Positions 10,754-17,276 of a DNA stretch of 18,948 bases are shown piece by piece (positions within the stretch are counted from its first letter, which is position 1; every line of letters starts with the position of its first letter). This DNA comes from Chrysomallon squamiferum. Its lineage: Eukaryota; Mollusca; Gastropoda; Neomphalida; Peltospiridae. The stretch is from assembly GCA_012295275.1 (NCBI GenBank), contig CM022677.1, forward strand, positions 3,211,520 through 3,230,467. The letters run 5' to 3'. A program made the position numbers and the translations under genes. The notes under the pieces were generated by a model. It did no database searches. It was not told where the DNA came from and saw nothing but the letters and a program-made list of their open reading frames with translations.

Positions 10754-10933
10754 TTAATTCGCAGTATGGCTGTGTCTAATATGAAAGTAGGGAATATTTG
10801 CGAAAAATAATAATGTTTCAACATATTTTATTATGATACCTAATACTGAGGATGTATCCATGGGTTCAATGTCTCTGTCGTCGAAGTGGTCCACGTCCAT
10901 GGGCTCTTCCACGCGGATTTGAAATGTTTTCAT
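10754..10933 (-). CDS. Small acidic ORF with EPMD repeat, unknown (possibly a relic exon)
   Basis: ATG (10933-10931) opens a 59-codon frame ending in TAA (10756-10754). The N-terminal half reads VEEPMDVDHFDDRDIEPMDT. EEPMDVD and IEPMDTS are an internal near-repeat, encoded by two CCCATGGA-containing stretches. The C-terminal half is hydrophobic and AT-rich, so it may be intronic: a donor-like TTAG|GTATCA follows residue 31. The nucleotides around GAGCCCATGGACGT occur inverted at 10638-10651 in block B. Function unknown. Acidic PMD-containing linkers occur in cyclin B-like and other regulatory proteins, but this is too short to assign. It may be a fragment of a repeated sequence. Confidence 0.25.
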   Translation of the reverse strand: MKTFQIRVEEPMDVDHFDDRDIEPMDTSSVLGIIIKYVETLLFFANIPYFHIRHSHTAN

Positions 10934-11010
10934 TTTTTAGTTTCTGAAGAAACATAGTAATCTGAGCATAACTAAAATCTTGTTTCTCAGCTGAAATGTA
11001 AATAACGGTC

Positions 11011-11011
<1 letters not shown>

Positions 11012-11074
<63 letters not shown>
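11012..11074. repeat. (TAA)n microsatellite
   Basis: About 20 TAA repeats. The poly-Leu minus-strand frame is an artefact. Confidence 0.97.
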
Positions 11075-11076
<2 letters not shown>

Positions 11077-11244
11077 GAGTAGTGAAAAGACTCTTGTATT
11101 TAGCATTAATACCAATAGCGACTGTTATGTGAAGTGCTAATATAACAGAACAACAATGTCTGGAGGAACCTGCACATGTAGTCATGGCGCCACCTTGTAT
11201 AGTTGAGATCTTTAGAATATAAAGAGGAAAATCCCTGGGACCGG
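11075..11244. other. Intergenic DNA with a GGCGCC island, no gene called
   Basis: On the minus strand, GGTGGCGCCATGACTACATG (11199-11180) puts an ATG in a good context, beginning a frame MTTCAGSSRHCC that runs into the (TAA)n-encoded Leu tract. The palindrome GGACCGGTCC lies at 11238-11247. Neither is enough for a gene call. Confidence 0.35.
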
Positions 11245-12445
11245 TCCTGGGTGTGGTTGCTAAGATATACGGAGCGGCTAACCACACGAGATTTCTGTCT
11301 TATCTCAGTATGAATAAAATCTGATATTATTTCTGAAATGAGTTTAAACACTTCAAAATAATAAATAAATAGTACAAATTAAAATTATAAACTTAATTAT
11401 GTAATAATGTAGATTTTAAATACAAAATCTGTGCTGAACCTGATTGCATGAAAGAGAAAAACAACACCAAAAAAATAGAAAAATATTAATCTTTATAAAT
11501 GTCAAAATAGATATCGTACATGGGTTATGTATATATATATTTACACTCCTTTATTCTTTTTAAATAAAAACATTCGAAACACTATCTATTACTGATTGTT
11601 GTTGTTATTTTTATGTAAAAATAAACATATTTTGACAAGGGTATATTAACAATATAAGAAACAGGAATCATAGCATTAGAGGTTAGAAAGTAATGCATAC
11701 AGACAGTTTGCAGTTATCGTTGATTATCTAATCTAAAAATAATCTAGCACAACCTCACTATGAATAAAACAATATGTCCAGTTTGGACTTAAATATTTTA
11801 ATAATATAAAAATTAAACCTACACAAATGTAACCTTCATCACTTGCAGATGCAATTCAATATATAAAGTAAAAAAACGAAGGAAAGTAGAGTCAGAACTA
11901 ACTCGAATGCGCTAATCTTCAATATCGCCAACTGTGTCTATGTAAACAAAACAGTGATGACGTCATAGACCCGAACGTAAAAACGAAGTTAGCCGAATAT
12001 TAATTTTTATTTTCAACTCCGATCGATATAATAATTATTTTTTGTATTTTCGAAGTAATTCGTGTTATTTTAGGTATGTATACCGCAAAGATATGTCTTG
12101 CTATTCAAACCGAAACAAAACCAACAATCGAGATGTCCGATTATTGAAATAAATTAATCTAAATTTCAATGATTATATTTACTGATCATCATGTTCACAT
12201 TCTTCACGTTTATGATGTTTCGTAAATAACATAGTGTTTTAATAATTATTATCAACTTTATATTCATCGGGTGTGTTTTTTATCAGTTTGTGGTTTGAGC
12301 TGCTTTTCGCATCATGTCAACTGTCATGTCGTGCTTGTTGGACCACTACACACGGGAAGACGGTTTTGCCCATGGACACCCATGGAGGTGACCCATCCGT
12401 AGGAAGAACAATCTACATCTACAAGAAGAAAGAAAATGTTTACTT
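11245..12445. repeat. Duplicated block B, copy 2, with about 550 bp of extra sequence
   Basis: 11268-11500 and 12190-12440 match the two parts of copy 1 in the same order and orientation. Between them, about 11630-12180 has no counterpart in copy 1, so it was inserted here or lost there. Copy 2 also has ACCACACGAGATTTCTGTCTT after GCGGCTA that is absent from copy 1. GTGTGGTT (11251-11258) and AACCACAC (11280-11287) form an 8-bp inverted repeat. Confidence 0.8.
11935..11970. promoter_or_regulatory. CRE palindrome with adjacent forkhead-like site
   Basis: TGACGTCA at 11958-11965 is a perfect 8-bp CREB/ATF consensus. GTAAACA at 11942-11948 matches a forkhead core. TTTTAG|GTATGT near 12067-12078 resembles a splice donor downstream on the plus strand. 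The group lies in the part of block B present only in copy 2. A single 8-bp match can arise by chance, so this is only a candidate. Confidence 0.25.
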
Positions 12446-12449
12446 ACTT

Positions 12450-12547
12450 ATTATAAAACGCAACTTCAGTACCGCCATCACTATTTATATTACATGTTTT
12501 ATGTTCTAAACAGAGATGCAGCTATAATATTATGTATTGAAAACACA
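12450..12547. repeat. Dispersed repeat family A, copy 3
   Basis: It shares GCAACTTCAG-ACCGCCATCACT, TTTATATTACATGTTTTATGTT, AAACAGAG and TATGTATTGAAAACA with the copies at 4134-4290 and 5173-5325. The proximal half of the family is missing, and the copy abuts the end of block B. Confidence 0.8.
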
Positions 12548-12590
12548 GTTTATTGAAAAATACAAGTGTTATTTTTTAATTAACAATAGT

Positions 12591-12766
12591 AGAGCTGCTT
12601 CTCGCATCCTTGTTGTTTCCGGCACTTTTCTAGCTCGTTGGAGCTCTCCTAGTCATCACCGGGTCCGTGTTGGTTGCGTCCTGTTTGTTTGTTTGTCCTC
12701 TTCTCGGCTGCTGCTGATATTTCTTTGATCTGTTTTGGCTGCTTCCTTCTGGTCCAACAATTCCAA
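12591..12766. repeat. Diverged relative of the GAGCTGCTT segment of block B
   Basis: It begins GAGCTGCTTCTCGCATCCTT, like GAGCTGCTTTTCGCATCAT at 12297 and GAGCTGCTTTTTGCTTCCA at 10567. A looser match follows (TTGGA...CACCGGG versus TTGGACCACTACACACGGG). It is GC-richer than its surroundings and ends exactly against the T-run of the minus-strand LINE tail. Open frames here have no recognisable domain. Confidence 0.5.
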
Positions 12767-12799
12767 TTTTTTTTTTTTTTTTTTTTTGCCAATGGTCTT

Positions 12800-12805
12800 T
12801 TTATT
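12800..12805 (-). promoter_or_regulatory. AATAAA polyadenylation signal of the LINE 3' end
   Basis: Minus-strand AATAAA lies 12 nt before the start of the 21-nt A tail, a normal spacing for cleavage and polyadenylation. It supports an RNA origin for this 3' end. Confidence 0.75.
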
Positions 12806-13135
12806 GATTAAAAGAATGCTGTGAACACCTGTAACTAAAAACAATAACATGAGTGTAGTTAACTTATTTACAGTTTTTTTCTTTTCTTTTATTTTATTTT
12901 TCTATTCTAATTAAAAAGATGTTATAAATATTTGCAGCTAAGAATAAGAACGTGAACTTATTTACATTTATTATGTACAAGAGAAAAGAAGAAAAAAAAC
13001 CCCAACAAAACCGTTTTAGTATGGTCTGAAAGTAGGTGCGTATAGCACGTATAATTTTCATTTTAATTATTAATTTAATTGGCAATTCAAATTGATCCGT
13101 CAGTCAGCCGTTCCATCCATAGATCCATCGGCTGT

Positions 13136-14253
13136 TCAACCGATCAATCTGTAAGTCAATAAATTCATATAACAGTTGTTTTTTTGTTTTTTTGTGTAAA
13201 CAAAAAAAAAAAAAAAAAAAGTATAAAGTTTGTATTTTGTGTTGAGAATGTAATTTGTTACTGCAGCGAGGACTAACTCTCTGTCTTTCATGTTTGGTGC
13301 CAGGATGTGTTGGAGCGTGAACTCGATTTTTAGTTCCGCCAGTGTATTTCGTAGTGCTTGTCTTTCCTTGGCGAAATTCTGACATTGAAACAAGTAGTGT
13401 TCCACAGCTGCAGTTGGGTGATGTGGTGATGTTATGTTTGTATTGAATTGCGTTTACATTGGTTGAGTAACCAATTCTGGCTTTGGTGAGATTGTTGTTG
13501 TGTAGTTTGTTGGCGAGTGTGATTTTGGGTGTTTTCGTGAGTGGTTTGATGTTCAAGTGCCATTTGTTTTTGGTGTTGTTCCATTCGTTTTGGCATTGTT
13601 TGTCGTAATGTTTGGCAGCGATGGACACAATTTCGTTTATTCCGTAATGTATGTCTGTGCAGTTTCTCTTCGTCTTTAATGCTGAGTGACTCTTTGGCGT
13701 AATGGTCGGCAAGTTCGTTGCCGATGATGCCGACGTGTGCTGGGAGCCACTCGATGATTAGTTGTTTCTTGTTGTGTTGTATGTCCTCGTGTAGATGTTG
13801 TATTCTGCTGAGTAGGTCTGGTCTGCTGGAATGTCCGGACTGTATGGAGATGACAGAACTTAGACTGTCTGAGAATATGACTGTGTGTTTGTTGTTGTTG
13901 TGTTTCACCCACAGCATTGCTCTGATGATGGCTACCAATTCGGCCGTGTATGCCGAAAGGTGATTTCTGATGCGGCCGAATTGTTTGCATGTGAGTTTGT
14001 TTGTGTGATCTTGGGCTATGAAGGCGAATCCTACTCTCCCGTTGTCTGGGTTTTTGGATCCGTCAGTGTAGATGTGCGTGTGTTGTTTGTAGTGGTCGTT
14101 TGCTGCTGCTAGAAATATGGCTTTTTTGAAGGGTGGTATCTCTGTTTTGTCTGTTTCTGTCTTGATCAGGAAAGGTGTGTTTATTGCTGGTTTTGTTTCT
14201 TTGTGGTATGCCGGCAGTGACATTTCCCCTATTCCTGTTTCCCTTTCGATTTA
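13136..14253 (-). pseudogene. LINE ORF2 C-terminal fragment: RNase H plus cysteine motif, frameshifted
   Basis: Counting from the ATG at 14223, the RNase H catalytic residues are all present: D54 in IYTDGSK, E95 in AYTAELVAII, D119 in VIFSDSLSSV and D173 in GNELADHYAK, with H163 in WLPAHVGI. The ATG is probably internal, because the frame is open further upstream to a TAA. A first frameshift lies near 13648, after EKLHRH, and reading continues as YGINEIVSIAAKHYDKQC. A second lies near 13400: CSCG is followed out of frame by VEHYLFQCQNFAKER. Normally the cysteine motif reads CxCG, several residues, then EHxLxxC. RNase H removes the RNA strand during target-primed integration. The copy is inactive. 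Confidence 0.85.
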
Positions 14254-14755
14254 GCTGGCGTTACTATGGAAATTCAATAGTAGTAGATTTAAAGGGTTGC
14301 CCTATTCTTTGTTGGTCAGTGACCAGATCCTTGACAGGGTTGTCTGTGTTGAGGGTTATGTATTCTCAGGTTGTATTACAGCTTTTTCTGTATTTTAGTG
14401 GTTGGATGCTGTATTCTGACAGTATTCTAGTAACAATAGTAGCAATAGGAATAACAGTATCTGTATTAGTAGTAAGATTGGCATAAAAGTAAAAATTATA
14501 ATTTGAATACTAATTATAATAGTATTGACAGTAACAGGACACTATTTGTAGTGATATGTTATAAAAACAGTCACAATTGTAGCATAAGTACCTATATTAC
14601 TATTGATAAATATGGCTGTTGTAGCAGTAGTTAACACTGTCATTATAACATAGTAATTGTAGTAGTGGTGTGATATTAACTATTATTAAATCAATATGTA
14701 CCACACATGCTCACATGCAAGATACACTGCAATACAATAAAACACACAGGTACAT
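14254..14755. other. Intergenic DNA with degenerate TAGTA/ATAGTA-type repeats
   Basis: From about 14420 to 14690 the sequence is rich in words such as TAGTAACAATAGTAG, TAGTAGTAAG and TGTAGCAGTAG, a decayed trinucleotide-like tract. The open frame 14175-14486 crosses the LINE antisense strand and this repeat and is not a gene. Confidence 0.5.
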
Positions 14756-14802
14756 ATGTGTGTGTGTGTATACAGACACACACACACACTCACACAGATA
14801 TA
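14756..14802. repeat. Inverted (TG)n / (CA)n tract
   Basis: (TG)n at about 14757-14769 is followed after TATACAGA by (CA)n, so the two arms are complementary and could form a hairpin. Confidence 0.8.
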
Positions 14803-15079
14803 TACAATGCATATACCGCATAGTTACAGATGTTCACATAGATACCTGCACAGATTATTTCACATTATTCAAACTACTAACATTATCTCACGTTTGTACG
14901 CTCCTCTGACGGACACGGGAACTGTTGTTGTTAATGGAATTCTGGCTTCCTGCTTTGCAACTGATCTCAATCAAGATTTCATACAACATTTCACTGTATC
15001 TCCATTTCGATGGTTCCCTTGGTTGTTAGAGCCCTGGCAAGAAGTGATTACAGTCCTACATTGTCCAACTTGGAACTCG

Positions 15080-15088
15080 TATATATAA
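15080..15088 (+). promoter_or_regulatory. TATA box of the solo LTR
   Basis: TATATATAA, about 28-36 nt before the AATAAA at 15116-15121. This places a transcription start roughly at 15108-15115 if it is used. Confidence 0.5.
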
Positions 15089-15115
15089 GTCTTGTCGGTT
15101 GTACTTCGTGGCTGA

Positions 15116-15121
15116 AATAAA
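15116..15121 (+). promoter_or_regulatory. AATAAA polyadenylation signal of the solo LTR
   Basis: AATAAA lies 28 nt before the CA end of the LTR. Confidence 0.5.
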
Positions 15122-15249
15122 GTTATACAATTACCACAACTGTATTTCACGTTTCTAGATGAAAACTTTAAGTTTGATATTAAAGAAACCATTTTCTCCT
15201 CCATTTGCTTCTTTCTTGCTTCCCTATCTGTTTTCGTTTTTTCATTTCA

Positions 15250-15250
<1 letters not shown>

Positions 15251-15303
<53 letters not shown>

Positions 15304-15314
15304 GTTATTATTAT
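15251..15314. repeat. (ATT)n microsatellite with one GTT interruption
   Basis: About 21 repeats. The poly-Tyr frame through it is an artefact. Confidence 0.97.
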
Positions 15315-15480
15315 CGCTTAACTTTAATTATTACTACAATCACATCGCTCTTTTTATTGTTTCCGCAAATTTTTCAACTCCATGGCGTTGTTATTAAAAA
15401 AGGCTGGCTTTTAGTAATTAAGGAGAGAAGTAAGCGAAGGAAACGGTGAAGACGAGAATTCAGTCAGGCGGGGAAACCAA

Positions 15481-15517
15481 ATGTTTTCGAATGACATTTT
15501 CTTTACGGACGAGTATG
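15481..15517 (+). CDS. Candidate short first exon, unknown protein
   Basis: ATG at 15481 in context ACCAAATGT opens MFSNDIFFTDEY and meets a good splice donor, TATG|GTAAGC, at 15517/15518. Without splicing the frame continues to TAA at 15604-15606 (41 codons). The 60 bp upstream is GC-richer than its surroundings. No protein family is recognisable from 12 residues, so this rests only on context and donor quality. Confidence 0.2.
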
Positions 15518-15759
15518 GTAAGCAATTGTCTATTCTTATTTTGATAGGATGTAATGTGCAATTAACCTGTGTCAATGACATTGATTGTACCCAATCGAAT
15601 CATTAATCAAAATGATTTAAACGTATGTTTTATAATGTATTATTATCAAGTCATAATTAAATAATTAATGTAAACCTTAACTTGTATAGTGGATAGGTAG
15701 AGTTATTGATTTATATAGTTTGCTGTCATTTTAGCGTTTATATTCCTTGTTAGGTGACC

Positions 15760-15817
15760 ATTAAAGCACCTTGTTACCCTACACTGAGCCTTAATAGAAC
15801 ATCCAAGGTGTTTAAAG
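15760..15817. other. Imperfect stem-loop (arms of about 14 nt)
   Basis: ATTAAAGCACCTTG (15760-15773) pairs imperfectly with CAAGGTGTTTAAAG (15804-15817), including a perfect 7-bp CACCTTG/CAAGGTG core, around a 30-nt loop. A CACGTGAC E-box follows at 15825-15832. The 65-codon minus-strand frame across here (15703-15900) has no recognisable domain. Confidence 0.4.
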
Positions 15818-15832
15818 GTGTGACCACGTGAC

Positions 15833-16424
15833 AGTCGTCTCTTTATAACACTCCACAGTGAACCATCATAACACATTTCTGAACAGCAGTATTTGAACAT
15901 ACTCTAATTAATACGCATTGTAAAATTACCCGATTTATACCATCAGCCAGCTGCATTCATCTGCAGTCATAAAGCAAACCAGTTTTCATTTTGTGTCGTA
16001 TTTCATCAGTAAAGATTGTATTTTCTACGCAGCTATATTTTAAAAAAAGTAAAATAAAAATAACTTTTACTGCTATTCAGCTTGGTACAGTGTGACAACC
16101 TGATTAGTGCCTCTTTGCCAGACTTGTTTTCAATTGTAATTTTGTTTTCTTTGAAGTGAATTATAGAATATTCACTAAATCTTTATTTTTATATACCCCT
16201 TAAAGCAGAATGTCTGCTACATTTTATCATAAATATCTTATTATATTACGATAGTATTTATTTAGTTATGTTGTATAATCATGTTTATAATTTATATTTT
16301 TACAGTCCTTAACTCTTTACGTAATTAATGACAGAAAATAGGGTTAAATACACAAAAACTAAATAGCAGATCCTATCCAGATGTACACGGGCTATTAAGA
16401 AGTTGTTTTATATAATTACCAATT
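15833..16424. other. AT-rich intergenic DNA, no gene seen
   Basis: Ordinary AT-rich sequence up to the abrupt onset of A/C-rich LINE sequence near 16425-16440. Confidence 0.5.
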
Positions 16425-17276
16425 ACTACCAATTACGAAATCAACATCAACCTAAAGAAACAACAAAAGCAAATGATACAACAATATATAAATACATTTC
16501 AAAAGATTTGGGTTTTTATTACCCCTATGCAAACAAACTAGATTTCTTTGAAATGTTTATCAAAGAACTAGTACAACAAACAAATTCAACACTAGTCGGT
16601 GTGGAAATGTGGAAAAAGCCAAATTACCGAACCACACTGACGTTTAACAGCAAATTAACCAACACAACCATCACCATTGATGGCTACAAATATACACTAG
16701 CAGAAATGAGGCCGCAGTTGCCCAAGTGCGGCCACTGTCAGAAATGGGGGCATATCACAAACCAGTGCACCCACAGACACAACCCGAAACATTTAACGTG
16801 TAGTTTCTGCAGTGGAAATCACCACAGAAACTCAGACCTATGCCGGTCTCTGGCAAAATGCGCAAATTGCCAGGGGCCACACGAATCTCACTACAAGATG
16901 TGCCCAGCCAAAATAAAAGCAAACAACAACTTTGAACACAACAGGAGAGACAAGAAAATCTTACAAAATATCAACAAAAAATGCCAGAAAATGGAACAAA
17001 AAAACCGAAACAATCATGGAAACAATGGACCAACACAACAACAAACAGACAGACAATCTGGACAAGGAGGTCAGGATCGCAGAAATCCATAAAATCATTG
17101 TCTGCCTCTTGATAGAGCTTCAAAACATCAGAACCAATCAAGGAAACGGCAATGACGACGCCAATTTGGAACACACAGTAGTTGAAGACAGCCTGGGTTT
17201 CAAAATTCACACAAACGACAAAAGACTAAAACTACACACAGACAGGAGAAATTCCACAAACACAAAACAACAGTGA
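16403..17276 (+). pseudogene. LINE ORF1: gag-like protein with three zinc knuckles, frameshifted
   Basis: The frame opens at a TTG (16403) with no in-frame ATG before about 16552; genuine LINE sequence probably begins near residue 14. Residues 39-105 form the gag-like domain before the knuckles (FYYPYANKLDFFE, LVGVEMWKKPNYRTTLTF, YTLAEMRPQLPKCGHCQKWG). Knuckles are CX2CX4HX4C (C109 to C122), CX2CX3HX6C (C133 to C147) and CX2CX3HX6C (C153 to C167). Such proteins bind the element RNA into a ribonucleoprotein. Around 16976-17040, in A-rich sequence, the coding frame shifts. The other frame continues with a hydrophilic tail (METMDQHNNKQTDNLDKEVR) to TGA at 17274-17276. The copy cannot make a full-length protein. 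Confidence 0.85.

Larger units (their letters stand above)
12767..14253 (-). mobile_element. 3' part of an I/Jockey-type LINE (5'-truncated copy)
   Basis: On the minus strand the order is: RNase H domain, C-terminal cysteine motif, about 350 or more bases of 3' UTR, AATAAA, and a 21-nt poly(A) (T-run 12767-12787). Presence of RNase H after the polymerase region is typical of I-superfamily LINEs. Reverse transcriptase and everything upstream are missing, as expected for incomplete reverse transcription. The left (5') boundary near 14253 is set by loss of the A/C-rich sense-strand composition and an in-frame TAA. I could not find a convincing target-site duplication. A run of 20 A on the plus strand at 13201-13220 interrupts the region just after the coding part. 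Confidence 0.8.
14891..15153 (+). mobile_element. Solo LTR (255 bp) with 4-bp target duplication
   Basis: The element at 14895-15149 begins TGTACGCTCC and ends GTATTTCA, giving the TG...CA termini of LTRs. CGTT flanks both ends (14891-14894 and 15150-15153). The host-side bases extend the match to TCACGTTT in total. Inside are a TATA box (TATATATAA, 15080-15088) and AATAAA (15116-15121) close to the 3' end, the normal promoter then poly(A) order with a short R-U5. No gag or pol lies next to it, so it is best read as the product of LTR-LTR recombination. A 4-bp duplication fits some Ty3/gypsy lineages. The family is not identified. Confidence 0.65.

Noticed and set aside
10937-11287. 116-codon minus-strand frame with a poly-Leu segment
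   Set aside because: The Leu run is the (TAA)n microsatellite and flanking parts show no domain.
14256-14275. GGAAATTCAA near the LINE 5' boundary as a target duplication of AATTCCAA at the poly(A) end
   Set aside because: Only a partial match, in the wrong orientation and position for a target-site duplication.
13718-14486. Plus-strand frames opposite the RNase H region
   Set aside because: Antisense shadows of the LINE coding strand, rich in Val/Leu/Cys because the sense strand is A/C-rich.
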